Below are positions 40,410 to 51,881 of a stretch of DNA of 64,000 nucleotides, in pieces. The stretch covers positions 1 through 64,000 of the forward strand of contig NW_017567006.1 in assembly GCF_001661265.1 (NCBI RefSeq), written 5' to 3'. Below the pieces are notes generated by a model. That model worked only from the letters and a program-made list of their open reading frames with translations. It was not told the DNA's origin and searched no databases. A program made the position numbers and the translations under genes. The first letter of the stretch is position 1. Every line of letters starts with the position of its first letter. This DNA comes from Saitoella complicata NRRL Y-17804. Lineage: Eukaryota > Ascomycota > Saitoellomycetes > Saitoellales > Saitoellaceae.

Positions 40410-41741
40410 TTAATATCCATCACTTCCCACGTCACACTTCTCATCTGTCCCCACCCCAATCATCACCTCCCGCGTCCCCTCCCTCTCCCCCTTCCTTTTC
40501 CCGCCGCCCCGCCCTCTTTTCGCTTCATCACCCCGTCTAGGATACACAACCCCCTCATCCCCAAAACTTAAATCCCCAATCCTCAAATAATTCACTACCC
40601 CACTATCCACAACAGCAAGCAACACGCTCTTCCTCCCCTCCTTCAGCTTTCTCATTTGTGCCCCAACTCCAGCTTGTCCTTCTCCCTGTGGAGATAGGGG
40701 GAAGGGAATGGTTGAGAGGAGAGCGTTGATATCGGTAAGGGAGGGGGTGTGTGTTGACTGTGAGCTGACAACACTGATACGGAAGTCGGGGGAAGGTGGT
40801 TCGGAGCGTTTGAATTTTGTTGTGGGTTTCCAGATGTTGAAGTGGACTCGCCAAGGCGAAGGATGAGCCGGCTCATTTGCCGAGCTTTGCGAAGTCGATG
40901 TCGATGAGGTTTGGGAGGAGAAGGAGTGGTAGGGCACAAGGGAAAGGAGCTTGTACGCATCTTCGTAGTGACGGAAATTCCGGTCTGTTGGGATGATTGA
41001 GTCGTCTGTTGTTCGTACCGGCGGTTGTGAGGGATTGAATGCTGCTGCAAAAACCGAGCTGAACACCCCCCTCACCCACGGACTCCACAAACTCCTTCCC
41101 ACCACCTCCTGCACATGATGCTCCTCACCCGGCGTCCCATCAAATGTCGCAGCCCGTCGTACAATATACCCACTCCTCTTCAGACTAGCATAAACTGCAT
41201 AAACCTCCGCCTCCACCCGTGTCTTGGAAGAGCCAATACATGCTGCATAGATGCCTTGGAGAGACATTGGGATACCAGATGGATAGAACACTTCAAGAGA
41301 GCCGCGTTCAAGCATGTAGATTGTTTCTTCGGGGAGGAGGTATCCCAGACTGGTCTTCTCCACGGGCGAATCAGCAGTGGTCGCTGTCATGTTGGGAGGT
41401 GCAGCGATGCCGAGGTTCTTGAAATGCGGTCCTCTGAGTTTGTCAACCCGTGCAAGCCCAAGTTCTTCGAGCCAGGTACACTGACAACTCGTCTTTCCTG
41501 CAAACTTCCTTTCCACCTCTAAGGCGCTCCTCATCGCCTCTCTACTCTCATTCAACACTTTCTCCTGGCGATTGGTGCCATCTGGTTCAAAATTCTTTTC
41601 GCCGCGGCGAGGGAGAGATGTGGGGTCGGATTTGGAGGAGGTTAGGGAGGAGAGGAGGCGCCAGTCCTGGATCTCGTCGGCGAGGTCGGTGTCTTCCGGT
41701 GGTGCAAGGGTGGGGTTGTCTTCGGGTTCGGGCTCAGCCAT
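40410..41741 (-). CDS. SEN54: tRNA-splicing endonuclease subunit Sen54
   Basis: Single exon, 443 residues from the first ATG (41741, 'MAEPEPEDN'); the frame continues upstream only with non-ATG codons. The Sen54 N-terminal domain is clear: 'DWRLLSSLTSSK', 'LPRRGEKNFEPDGT', 'HFKNLGIAA', 'GYLLPEETIYMLERGSLEVF' and 'EVYAVYASLKRSGYIVRR', the last leading into the endonuclease-fold region. A C-terminal part carries 'SVLLAVVDSGVVNYLRIGD'. Sen54 is a structural subunit pairing with Sen2, Sen34 and Sen15 to cut introns from pre-tRNAs. The three tRNA-Ile genes here lack introns. It is head-to-head with CUT9 (309 bp). Confidence 0.9.
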   Translation of the reverse strand: MAEPEPEDNPTLAPPEDTDLADEIQDWRLLSSLTSSKSDPTSLPRRGEKNFEPDGTNRQEKVLNESREAMRSALEVERKFAGKTSCQCTWLEELGLARVDKLRGPHFKNLGIAAPPNMTATTADSPVEKTSLGYLLPEETIYMLERGSLEVFYPSGIPMSLQGIYAACIGSSKTRVEAEVYAVYASLKRSGYIVRRAATFDGTPGEEHHVQEVVGRSLWSPWVRGVFSSVFAAAFNPSQPPVRTTDDSIIPTDRNFRHYEDAYKLLSLVPYHSFSSQTSSTSTSQSSANEPAHPSPWRVHFNIWKPTTKFKRSEPPSPDFRISVVSSQSTHTPSLTDINALLSTIPFPLSPQGEGQAGVGAQMRKLKEGRKSVLLAVVDSGVVNYLRIGDLSFGDEGVVYPRRGDEAKRGRGGGKRKGEREGTREVMIGVGTDEKCDVGSDGY

Positions 41742-42050
41742 TGTGGTTGTTGGGGTAGAGTATGAGAAAGAAGAAACGGGCGTTGGGATGATCGTGAATG
41801 AGCCTCCCACTCCTTACGCTTGATCCTTCTCGTGGGGACTCAGACGGGTGTTGCCCGTGCTCCTTCGTCATGTCACGTGACAGTAAACAACTGGTCGTGA
41901 GCTCGAGGAAGTCAACAACAGCAATCGCAACCAATTGTCGTCAAAACGATCGCAAGGAGCGACTCCTCAATCCAGAAATCCACTTCATCTCCTCCCTTTC
42001 CCACCGGCGCCGCCGACATCCCCTCAATTGCAAATTCGAACGATCCAGTT

Positions 42051-44393
42051 ATGAAAAGAGCAACCTCGCACGCCAATGCCTTAGCGACTCCAACAGGTCC
42101 TCCTCGCAATGACCTTCCACATGCTCAGTTTACTCCACCACACTTCAAAGCTCTAGTAAATCACAATATCTCGACACTGACAATCAGTCCACTGGCAGCA
42201 CCCAGCGTCGTGAGCGCCATTCAGACTTCAGTAGACTCGCCAGCAAACATCAGTAATGGTTCTTTCCTTGGCGGACAGCAGAAGGCGCCATCACGGGCTG
42301 AACGGCTGAGGATGTGGAGACATGATGCCTTGATGCAGCATCAGTACGAAGCAGCAGCATTCATCGGCGACAAGCTGCTATCCATGACTGGAGACCCAAA
42401 TGATGCGTTTTGGCTGGCGCAGGTCTATTACAGCACTGGTCATTATGCTCGGGCACAAGGTCTACTTATGCAGAAGGATCTACTCGACAGCAGTGTTGCT
42501 TGCCGTTACCTGGCTTGTTTATGTCTGGTATGGTTGCATATATTCGATTCAAGACTGCTGGAGCTAACCAAAATGCTGTCAGACAAAACAACTAAAATGG
42601 CAAGAAGCTTTGGATCTGCTAGGCGAGCATAATCCCTTCCGATCTGACGGTAAGAAACTATTCCTTGCCTGCGTATCAGGAGCTGATCTCAACGCACCCA
42701 TAGCACGCGTCAAGAATCAAGACGGTGGTATCAAACTGGAAGCATCCATGTGTTACCTGCGAGGTTTTATCTACGCGCAAATGAACAACTTCGATCGAGC
42801 AAAAGAATGTTACAAAGAGGCTGTCCAGGTGGACGTGAAGTGCTTCGACGCTTTCGACCAGCTGATATCGAATAACTTGATGACATCAAACGAAGAGTGG
42901 GATTTTGTTAATAACTTGGATTTCAATGCCCTTGACCCAGACGACGCAGAGTTTGTCAAAATGATTTACGTCACCAAACTTAACAAGTTCAAGGCATCAG
43001 AGGAGTTTGTCGAGGCTGAGGAGCGACTAGCTCGCGATTACAATCTTCAAAACAACCATGACCTGCTCTTATGCCGGGCTGAGATGCTCTATGTCCGACG
43101 GCGGTACAAAGCCTGCTATGAAATCACCGAAAAGTGCGCAAACCCCGAACGCTAGGGTAGATCAGAGCTAACCTCATCTGCCACAGGATCCTTGATGCGG
43201 ACATGTACAAGTTCACTGCTCTGCCAATACATGTTGCTTGCATGTACACACTAGGGATGAAGAACGATCTTTTCCTATTTTCGCATAACCTGACCGACCA
43301 GCATCCCAACGAGCCAGCTACATGGTTTGCTGTTGCCGTTTATTACTTCGCCACGAATAAGATCACAGAAGCTCGTCGATATTTCAGTAAAGCTTCTTTG
43401 ATGAACCCCCAATTTGGTCCTGCCTGGATTGGCTTTGCTCATTGCTTTGCGGAAGAAGGTGAACACGATCAGGCAATCTCAGCATACTCGACCGCGGCAC
43501 GATTATTTCAAGGGTGAGTATGCTGGACTCGGTCACTGAGGAGCAGAGAGCTAAGATTACACTGATAGGACACATTTGCCTCCTTTATTCTTGGGGATGG
43601 AGTACCTTAAGCTGGATAACATTCCCCTAGCCGCCGAGTACTTCAGGTCGGCTCATGGCATGTGTGATTCAGATCCATTATTGCTGAATGAACTCGGTGT
43701 CGTTGCATATCACAATAATAACCTGGAGTATGCCGTGAGTGCTTTCCGTCAGACGCTGAAGGTGGCGAAGGAAATCGAGAGCGATGAACGCTCGTGGGTC
43801 ATAACCTGGGCGAATCTTGGACATTGTTGCCGTAAACTGAGGTGAGTATTCGCACGTGCTTTGCAGATTTCATTTTCGCCAACTAAATACATTGTAGGTT
43901 GTTTGACGAAGCACTGACATACTTTGAGAATGTGCTACGTATGTCCCCACGAGACTCCGGTGTCTACATCGCAATTGCACTCATCAAATTGGAGATGGGC
44001 AAGTCATTTGACGCGTTACACTACGTCCATCAAGTGAGTTCGAGCCTGTCCCCCGAGTTTCCCACGACTAACCAGTTTTTTAAGGCACTGAGTGTTACTC
44101 CTGCAGACCCTATAGCAAGTGATGTATTGCAGCGTGCACTTGAAGCCAATGGTTCTGATTCTCTCGGAGGATCAGGTCTTGATCTCGACGGTGAATTCTT
44201 CTTTGATGATGAGTCGGATCCTATATTTGTTGATCCCTCTTTTGGTGGGCACCCTGAGAGCTCGTTTGCGTTACCCTCCATGAACCAAAGCGCGAGCTCT
44301 GCGGGGCAGTTTGCTCCACCTACTAGTGAAGGCTATGATTCGGAGGTTGCTGATATGGAGGAAAGTATGGAAGTTTCGAATACGAGTGATTGA
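42051..44393 (+). CDS. CUT9: anaphase-promoting complex subunit Apc6/Cut9 (Cdc16)
   Basis: Seven exons: 42051..42527, 42583..42649, 42704..43133, 43187..43513, 43569..43841, 43898..44033 and 44085..44393. The six introns are 51-56 nt, most with a CTAAC/CTGAT-like branch site, and phases agree throughout, giving 672 residues. After a disordered N-terminus with 'RAERLRMWRHDAL' come about a dozen TPR repeats ('AFWLAQVYYSTGHYARAQGL', 'GPAWIGFAHCFAEEGEHDQA', 'PLFLGMEYLKLDNIPLAAEY', 'LFDEALTYFENVLRMSP'). The C-terminal tail is acidic. The last intron could instead be 42 nt with the AG at 44074-44075; the 51-nt form gives the better 'YVHQALSVTPADP'. Cut9/Cdc16 is a TPR scaffold of the APC/C ubiquitin ligase that triggers anaphase. 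Confidence 0.93.
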
Positions 44394-44628
44394 GTGATTG
44401 AGACCAGGTTATGGACAGGCGTTCCGGTTTGCATTTGAGACTGTCAATCCAAAACGAGCATTTGGGAATTTTGTCTTTGCGAGCATCGTACTACATTTCT
44501 TCATCGTCAATTTTTCGGGTTAGATTAGTTATAGCTATCTTGTCCGTCGTTGAGCGACGTACTATTTTGGCACCGTGTATACCCTCTATCATAAATACCA
44601 CTCTTATTTCTCTTCCTCTCCCATCTCC

Positions 44629-45749
44629 TCAATTCATCTCCTCAGGCCAATCAACCCTCGGCTCCAACCACCCCGACTCCGGGGGTCTCAATATCGCCTC
44701 TTGACTCTGCACGAGCCGTAACTCCGCCGCGCGAATAACCCTCACCTTTTCTTCCTTCTCATTCCTATCTAGATCGGTGGAAGAAGTCTGGAGCTCCTCC
44801 TCCATTCCTTTCCGCGTCCGGGAGAGGATGGAGGAAAGCGTACTTAATACCTTCCTGACCACGATCTGTAACGCGCCCCCTTCCGCCAAACTCCCCGCAT
44901 CGAGATGTGCCAGCAGGAGCGCAGCAAACACATCGCCTGTCCCCGAATAGAATCCAGGTTGTTTCGGTACTTGGTACCAGAATTGCGCATGCATGTGTTT
45001 CCCAGGCGTTTGGGTTGAGCCTGCGCAGATGAGGGAGTCGGGGTGGGAGGGGAGTTGGATGGAGGTGATGACGACGTGTTTGACGCCGTAGGCTTCGTGG
45101 AGGGCGGTCATTGCGGTGCGGAGGGTTGGGAGGGAGGTTATTGTGAGTCCTGTTAAAGTCCTGTAAGTCTATAATTAGCATTGCGCCCAGTGAGGGTCAA
45201 GACAGATATAGACTGACTCTGCTTCGAATTGATTCGGGGTGATCACGTCCGCGGACCGGATGATGTCTTTATAGGCTTCCACGCAGCCTTGCGAGACGTA
45301 TAACCGTCCCTGATCCCCCATCACCGGATCACAAACCCACATCAAGCCCTCCCCCATCCTCTTCCTCTCATTCCTTAGCCTCTCCGCAATCTGTCCCACA
45401 GCCATAACACCCTCCTCACCAGGCACATATCCCGTTAACAAATACCCATGTCGACAACTCAACCCGTTCTCCTCCAACCCCTCATATTGCTCCAAGATCT
45501 GCTCGGCCGTAAGTCGGAAACCGCGGAATGAGCCGTATCCAGTGTGGTTTGAGAAATGGACTGTGTTGAGGGCTGAGACGTCGTAGCCGAGGAGTTGGAG
45601 AGGGAAGGTTGAGGCGCGGTTTCCTGCGTAGCCTGAGACTACTGCGGATTGGATGGAGAGGATGCCTGTTCACCACGTATATGTTAGCAAAGATCTCTGG
45701 AGATGCTTCACTACCAAAGGGACCAACGTTTTGGTACTTCATCTGGCAT
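44629..45749 (-). CDS. BUD16: pyridoxal kinase (Bud16 type)
   Basis: Exons 45728..45749, 45218..45665 and 44629..45160 (introns 62 and 57 nt) give 333 residues. The tiny first exon encodes 'MPDEVPK' plus one base and joins 'R ILSIQSAVVSGYAGNRAST'; its donor is GTTGGT, unusual but required by the frame, and the intron has a clean TGCTAAC branch point. PdxK/ribokinase-fold motifs follow: 'FPLQLLGYDVSALNTVHFSN', 'WVCDPVMGDQGRLY', 'ITPNQFEAE' joined to 'TLTGLTITS', and the C-terminal 'GFYSGTGDVFAALLLAHLDA' with the catalytic Asp. It phosphorylates pyridoxal, pyridoxine and pyridoxamine using ATP. It is head-to-head with the ELMO-family gene (173 bp). Confidence 0.92.
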
Positions 45750-45922
45750 TTTGGAGGAGGTGGTGGAGGGGGGGGGGTCTACGTTACAGGCGATGGATTT
45801 TTGGCGGTGACGTCGGGCGCGGCTGGTGGTGCACGTCAATCTACGACGCTCGGACCGGCAACAACTACACAACACAATAAGGAGAACGGAAGTCAACATG
45901 TTCATTACCAATACCGTCCAGC

Positions 45923-48197
45923 ATGAACGTGGTGGAAGTGGTCGAACGGCTCGGATCAGAGCAAGAACCAGGTTTGCATGATTGTTCATGCTGATTTCGC
46001 ACATCATGACTGACCTTTTCGCAAACAGTCCGTAAACTAGCAGCATTCAAGCTCCAAGCGCATATATCCGACCCATCCATCGCAGACGCATTCGTCGCCG
46101 TCGGGGGCGTGAAACCATTACGTACACTCGCTCTCACGTCAACCGGGAACACACTCGCATACTCCCTAACCTCACTCTCCAATCTCCTTGATGTGGATAG
46201 GGGGTGGGACGGCATTGACGCCGCAATCCTCGACCGGATCGTGAGTCTGGTTATCAAGGAACCACTCGTTAACATCTTACGCCCTGCGCTTAGCGTTTTG
46301 GTTTGTCTCGTCGGGCATGGTCGTGGACAGGGGCACGGCATGCTTCGTACCAAGGGATTCCTGGAAGCGATCGTGAATAGGTTGGGGAGTGCGGATCATG
46401 TCCTGTGCGCAAACTCGTTGATGCTCATAAACGCACTTACCCAGGATGCGTGGAATGCGAAGAACATGGGTGGGGGACACTCGAGGACGAATTCGCATTC
46501 GAAGGAGTGGGAGGGATTCGTGCAGGAGATGAGAAGGTTGGGTGTACAGCGTGCTGTCAGCGTACGTCTCCCTCCTTCCCCATCAAAAGTGCAGTAATGC
46601 TGACCTGCCCATGGTAGACATTGATGCAACAAACACCAACCCCCGACCTCCTCCTCCCCCCCCTCCAAGTCTTCCAATCCCTCACCCTAACCCTCCTCCA
46701 CTCCTGGTCCCGTATCCGCGTCGACCCATCCCATCTCTCCATCCTCGACACTATCTGGAAAGAATCTGACCTAAACGTCATCAGTGGTACCAAATGGACG
46801 AAGCTCGGGTTCGCGACGGAGTTTCCCTTGGGTGAGTTTGCGTTTGTGGGGAGGGAGGAGGAGAGGGGTGAGTGTGGGTGTGGGTGGTTGGGGTTGAGTG
46901 ATTTGGTGGGGTTTGTGGAGAAGGATAGGGAGGGGTTCAGGAAGGTATGGAATCCACAGCGCGCTTGGTATATACTGCTAACGCTTCATTGTTTTCGGTA
47001 TAGTTACTGCTCGAACAGCTTGCGAAACCGGAACAGTTACGGTGTCCTCTTGCTCGAGCATCAATCACTGTCACCAACTTGCTCTACGCACATTTCTCAC
47101 TCTCGATGCCGGATCCGTCATCACACCCGAAAATCGAGTCCCCATTTTCGCCGAGAGGGAGTACCATGACCCTCTCAACCGCCTACGACAACGGCCTCTG
47201 TCCCCTCCTCTTATCATGGGGAAGTCTCCACCACGCCACCCTCCTCGCATTCTTCCGCCTCTGGACCGAAAGCCACGCAATAATCGACGACTTTGACCGT
47301 GTGAAAGATTTGGTGGAGGTACTCCTCAGCACCGTCATGTCCGCTCCCGACACGAAAGATAAAGGCGTGAAGGAGGTTGAGAGAGAGTTGTTTGAGTTTG
47401 AGTATAGGTTGTTGAGGAGGTTACAGCTCGAGAGACTTGAACGGGTTCAGGAACGGACGTGGGAGGGCCCTGTGAGGGATCTGACCGAGAAGATCCGGAG
47501 AGAGGCATGGACGTTTGTGAAATGGCAACGGATCAAATGTTTGGGACGAGGTGAATGGTTCCCAATCGAAGACGGCGGGAAGAGAGGGAAGAAATGGCGC
47601 TTCGTAATATTAGAAGAGGAGAAAACCCGGAAATGTCTCCGTATCGGCGAATTCGACACCAAAGACGACACAAAGCCTACGTTAGACATGCTCCCAGAGA
47701 AGGGTGGGAATTGATCAAGGACTGACCATCGTTCTGCGCGCATTTGCTGACACTTGAACCCCACAGTCGACCTCTCCCTCGCCGGCGAAATAACCTCCGC
47801 CATCAAATCCCCTACATCGACACAATCAAACACCTCAACCCTGAAATCCCGTCCCCGATCCTCATCCCTCGCGAACGCCCTAAAATCTACCCCCACAACC
47901 ATTCCGCAAATCGTTGTTAAGGCTCAATCGCCCAATGCGCGATCACCGCTGTTGACATTGAATCCGCAAACACTGCATTCGCATGCGGAGTGGTTGGATG
48001 GACTCTTGATCGCGCTGGGGCGGGAACCGGTATGTGCGGAGACGGAGGGGAGGGTGAGTGTACTTGTTAGCACGGGTGTCAAGGTCCGGTTGATGGAGTT
48101 GAGGAATGAGGGGGAGGGGGTTAAGATTAGTGGTGTTGTTGGTGAGATAAGGAGGGAGGGGGTCGGTGTTGGGTTTTATTACGGGGATCCGCTGTAA
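45923..48197 (+). CDS. ELMO/CED-12 family protein
   Basis: Five exons, 45923..45971, 46029..46561, 46618..46944, 47004..47703 and 47767..48197 (introns 56-63 nt), make 679 residues. The N-terminus has armadillo-like repeats ('VRKLAAFKLQAHISDP', 'LVIKEPLVNILRPALSVLV'). The ELMO domain follows ('DTIWKESDLNVISGTKWTKL', 'GCGWLGLSDLVGFVEKDREG'), then a helical region and a C-terminal PH-type domain ('LRIGEFD', 'LLTLNPQTLHSHAEWLDGLL'). In animals ELMO pairs with DOCK GEFs to activate Rac; fungi have the same pairing with a Dock-like GEF acting on Rac or Cdc42 at the cortex. The family is clear, the fungal role inferred. All splice phases close. Confidence 0.82.
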
Positions 48198-48235
48198 ACG
48201 CAATCTTTCTATATTTCTCTTAGAGGTGGTGGTAA

Positions 48236-49703
48236 TCATTCCGCCAAGAACCGTTCAACTTCAATACCAACACCCCGTCCCAACCCCCTCACAACCTCCC
48301 ACCCAACATTAACCCTCCACCTCCCCCCACCATCCCCAACACCATCCCCCGCCCCCGTCTTAACCATCAACCGTAGCGTACCCAACGTCGCAACCTGCCT
48401 TGAAACATCTACATTCCCCTTCATCAACCTCACATGATCCTCCTCATCGAGCAGCGAATGGAAAATCGCCAACATCCGCTCCAACGGGAATGGTCTGGGG
48501 CCGAGGAGTCGCTGAGGGATCTTTGCGTCGTGTTTCCGGATTTCTTTCGCTACTGCACCGCCTTTTCTGCGGCGAGTGGGGGCTCCGCCACCTTTTGAGA
48601 AGTACCGAGCATCGAGTCGGGCTGGGTTGTAGGATGCCAGGAAGGCAGCGATGAGTAGCATCTTTGCCGTATACGGTAAATCATACTGTCCCATCCTCCC
48701 TTCCTGTACTTCCTCCCCAGGAATAAGCCGTGCCCTAACCCCGTCTTCACCCCGGAACAACCCACTCGCAACAGCGTGCCGATACAACCCCATAAACGTC
48801 CCCCCCGTCCCCGGACTCCACGATTCCCGCCCATTCCGTAAAGGTTTGAGAAACCGCGGCCAAAGTCTCCCACAAGCTTCCTGTAACAGTTCCGCAGAAT
48901 TAAGTCCGAGGGTTTTTTGGATGGTATCGACGAAGCGGGGCCAGTAACTTGTTAGGACTTCCCACCACGCATTCTCTCTCGCTTCGTATTCGTCCTGTTC
49001 CCATTCTGCCTCATCCTCTCCCACGGGGTCGAATGTCACGCGTGGAAAGGGGTGGGAGGAGATGAGGGCTGTTAGGGAGGTTGGTGGGGGTGTTGGGAAG
49101 GAGATGGAGGGCTGTGAGGGGAGATGGCGGGGTGGGTGGGGGGTTAGGAGGAGGGTTGTTAGGGTTGGGATGGAGGTTAGTGAGGAGAGTGAGGTGAGGG
49201 TTTGGAGGAGGGTTGGGAGGGCGAGGGATGTGAGGAGGTGGACGGATGAGAAGACCTGGGACACAATCGGATGTTAGTACATATAGTAAACACAAGTGGT
49301 GGTGGGGACTCACTAAAACGATCTTGGTGGTACGTGAAGTGTAAGCGTGTCGCACAGCAGCCACAAACGCCGTCAAATCACCCATCCGTAGACTCTCACT
49401 CCGTACTTCATCCCCTTCCTCAACCCATACCTCCCCGCCCACGACAGCCTCAAAAATGAGGCGAGGCGTGATGGTCTCGACACAGTTGATCCAGCGGTAT
49501 TCCACGTCATCACTCCCTTCCAGTACAGCTCTCAGTGCATGCTCGGGTAGTCCGCCGGGAATCGATAGAGCTGGTCCGTAGAGTAGGATAGAGGGTGGTG
49601 AGGGCAGGGTGGGGTATGACAGCAGCGTCGTCAGGGTTCGGAGCTGTGTGGTTAGGGTAGGGTATTGAGGGATCAAGGAGGCCAGTAACTCGTTTGGTAA
49701 CAT
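48236..49703 (-). CDS. ORC5: origin recognition complex subunit 5
   Basis: Exons 49314..49703 and 48236..49255 (intron 58 nt, phase 0) encode 469 residues, like yeast Orc5 (479). The N-terminal AAA+-like part has 'PPSILLYGPALSIPGGLPE', where Orc5 proteins normally have GPPxTGKT: the Walker A Lys and Thr are gone. 'YRWINCVETITPRLIFEAVV' and the Walker B-like 'TKIVLVFSSVHLL' (across the intron) follow. The C-terminal Orc5 domain is typical: 'YDLPYTAKMLLIAAFLASYN', 'PARLDARYFSKG', 'RRRKGG', 'PFPLERMLAIFHSLL'. Orc5 is a structural ATPase-fold subunit of ORC, which marks replication origins. It shares a 139-bp divergent promoter with ERG26. Confidence 0.93.
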
Positions 49704-49842
49704 GATATTATGGGAGAATTGGCCGAGGGGGGGTTCGGTGTGGTGTTTATTACCCAGGATCGCAGCCAGGGCACGTGTTCCCCATACAATACGTCGCGGT
49801 GATACAGTACCACGACAAAACACAACTCCGTTCAAATCCAAG

Positions 49843-50951
49843 ATGTCCACAAAGAAATACAACTTCAATTCCGCTCTGGTCATCGGAGGGTGTGTACCCA
49901 TACTCCGTCGCTCCTATGAACAGGACTAACAAGTACACATAGCTGCGGCTTCCTCGGCGGCCACATCGTCTCCCACATCCTCGACAGCGACCCCTCCATC
50001 TCCATCTCCGTCATGGACCTCCGCATCCCCAACACCCCACCCCACCCCTCCGTCGCCTACCATGCCGGCGACATCACCTCCCTGGACGACATGACCCGCA
50101 TCATCCAATCCACCCGTCCAGACGTGATTATCCACACCGCATCCCCCGTACACGGCATGGGCCGCGATATCTACTTCAAAGTCAACGTCGAAGGGACACG
50201 CACAATTTGCCGCGCGGCGAAAGCTGAGGGTGTGAAAGCAATGGTATTCACCAGTTCGGCGGGCGTGGTGTTCGATGGGGATGACCTCATTAACGTTGAC
50301 GAGAGTGCGCCGATCCCCGTGGTTGCGATGGATGCGTATAACGACTCCAAAGCCGAAGCAGAGAAACTCGCTCTCGGCGCGAATTGTGACGAGTTCCGCG
50401 TGTGCGCAATCCGTCCCGCTGGGCTCTTCGGCGAGGGGGATCGTCAGTTGATCCCCGGAATGCTCTCCGTCCTCGCGAACGGACAAACTCATTTCCAACT
50501 CGGCGACAATCTCAATTTATTCGATTTCACATACATCCTCAACGCCGCGCACGCCCACCTCCTTGCCGCCAACCAAATACTCTCCCCAGACCCTTCTATC
50601 GTCTCCACCGTCGCCGGCGAAGCTTTCTTCATCACAAACGCCAGCCCAATCTACTTCTGGGATTTCCCGCGTACACTCTGGTCCCACCTCTCCCACGTCT
50701 CAAGCCGGCACCTCATCCTCCCGCGTTCCCTCGCCGTGGTTCTCGCGGGCGCTGCGGAGTGCTGGAGTTGGATCGTGGGGAAGGAGCCGGGCTTTACGCG
50801 GTTTAGGGTAAAGTTCTCGTGTGCGAATCGGTATTATAATATTGGGAAGGCGAGGAGGGTGTTGGGGTATGAGCCGATTGTGGGCTTGGAGGAGGGGATT
50901 AGGAGGAGTTTGGCATGGGTTGATGAGGAGAAGGCGAAGGAGGGGAAGTGA
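49843..50951 (+). CDS. ERG26: sterol-4-alpha-carboxylate 3-dehydrogenase (C-3 sterol dehydrogenase)
   Basis: Exons 49843..49889 and 49943..50951 (intron 53 nt, phase 2) give 351 residues, the size of yeast Erg26 (349). The extended-SDR NAD site is split by the intron: 'ALVIGG' joins 'CGFLGGHIVSHIL'. The catalytic YxxxK is present ('VVAMDAYNDSKAEAEKLAL') with an upstream 'VFTSSAGVVFDG' Ser. The 3-beta-HSD family motifs 'HTASPVHGMGRDIYFKVNVE' and 'RPAGLFGEGDRQLIPGML' are clear. It oxidises and decarboxylates 4-carboxysterols during C-4 demethylation in ergosterol synthesis at the ER, with Erg25 and Erg27. It faces ORC5. Confidence 0.95.
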
Positions 50952-51055
50952 GTGATAAAAGGGAAGGGAGTCTGTTGGAGGGATATGGGAATATGGTAAT
51001 CTTCATGAGCATGTCCTTTGCCTTTTATCGTATCATCGCGTTGATATCATGACGA

Positions 51056-51709
51056 TTATGTCCCCGGCTGCGGCGCAACCTCCTTCGGCGCCTTCTTCTT
51101 CGGCTTATCCTCCGTCAACTCAATATTATCCTCAGGAACCTCCTTAAACTTCTCCAAAATCACATCCTCAACCTCCTCACTAACATCCCCCTGCACCACA
51201 ATCTCATCCACCCCCGCCGCAGTCTTACTCACACTCGCCCCAGTAGCAAACTTATTCGCAAACAACTTTGCCGCCTTCTTCAAATCAATCCCAAAGTGCT
51301 CAAGCCCCTGAATGGAGGTGATATGTTTTCGTTTATTGCGTTCGACGCGTTTGATCGTCACCTTTGTCCGGGATTTCTTGGCTTCGAGACGTTCGGCTTT
51401 GGCTTCAGCTTTTGCTTCTTTTTTGGCTTGTTCTTTTGCGAGTTTTTCGCGGGCTTCGAGTGAGAGGGTCGATGCGGCGGCAGAGAGGGCGTCGTCGGAG
51501 TAGAGGTGGGTGAAGAGTTCGGGTTCGGAGTCTTGGAGCCATTTTTTGCAGGCTTTGAAGCGGGAGCCGAATTCGCAGTATTCCGGGGGGTAGGAGCAGA
51601 CTGTGCAGACAGTTAGTCGTTGATCCGCGCGTGCGGAGAGGGAGGAATGGAGGGAAACACCTTGACAGTAGACCATTGTCTTTGCTACGGGTGCTGAAGC
51701 GTCGGCCAT
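51056..51709 (-). CDS. TMA22: translation machinery-associated protein Tma22 (DENR)
   Basis: Exons 51661..51709 and 51056..51600 (intron 60 nt, CTAAC branch) encode 197 residues. The N-terminal cysteine motif forms across the splice: 'TMVYCQ' joins 'VCSYPPEYCEFGSRFKACKK'. A Lys/Ala/Glu-rich coiled coil follows, then the C-terminal SUI1/eIF1-like domain ('KVTIKRVERNKRKHITSIQG', 'LFANKFATGASVSKT', 'GVDEIVVQGDV'). Tma22 with Tma20 (MCT-1) recycles post-termination 40S subunits and aids reinitiation. The tail is acidic and lysine-rich. It is head-to-head with the dynein intermediate chain gene (172 bp). Confidence 0.95.
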   Translation of the reverse strand: MADASAPVAKTMVYCQGVSLHSSLSARADQRLTVCTVCSYPPEYCEFGSRFKACKKWLQDSEPELFTHLYSDDALSAAASTLSLEAREKLAKEQAKKEAKAEAKAERLEAKKSRTKVTIKRVERNKRKHITSIQGLEHFGIDLKKAAKLFANKFATGASVSKTAAGVDEIVVQGDVSEEVEDVILEKFKEVPEDNIELTEDKPKKKAPKEVAPQPGT

Positions 51710-51881
51710 TGTAACTGCTATTGGTGCTGAATTGGATTGGTGGTTGTGTTGGAGGATCATTACTCGACGTCTGCTTGAATCGTCGATGCACGTGAATGTG
51801 TTGCCCCTGAACTCGCCCTGGTATACGGCATACACCCCAAAACACTACACCATTGACCATTGCAATTGTTGAAGGACGACA

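Noticed and set aside
45482-45742. 86-codon frame starting near the BUD16 5' end
   Set aside because: It reads through BUD16 intron 1 into the wrong frame; the 22-nt first exon joined to 45665 gives the conserved protein.
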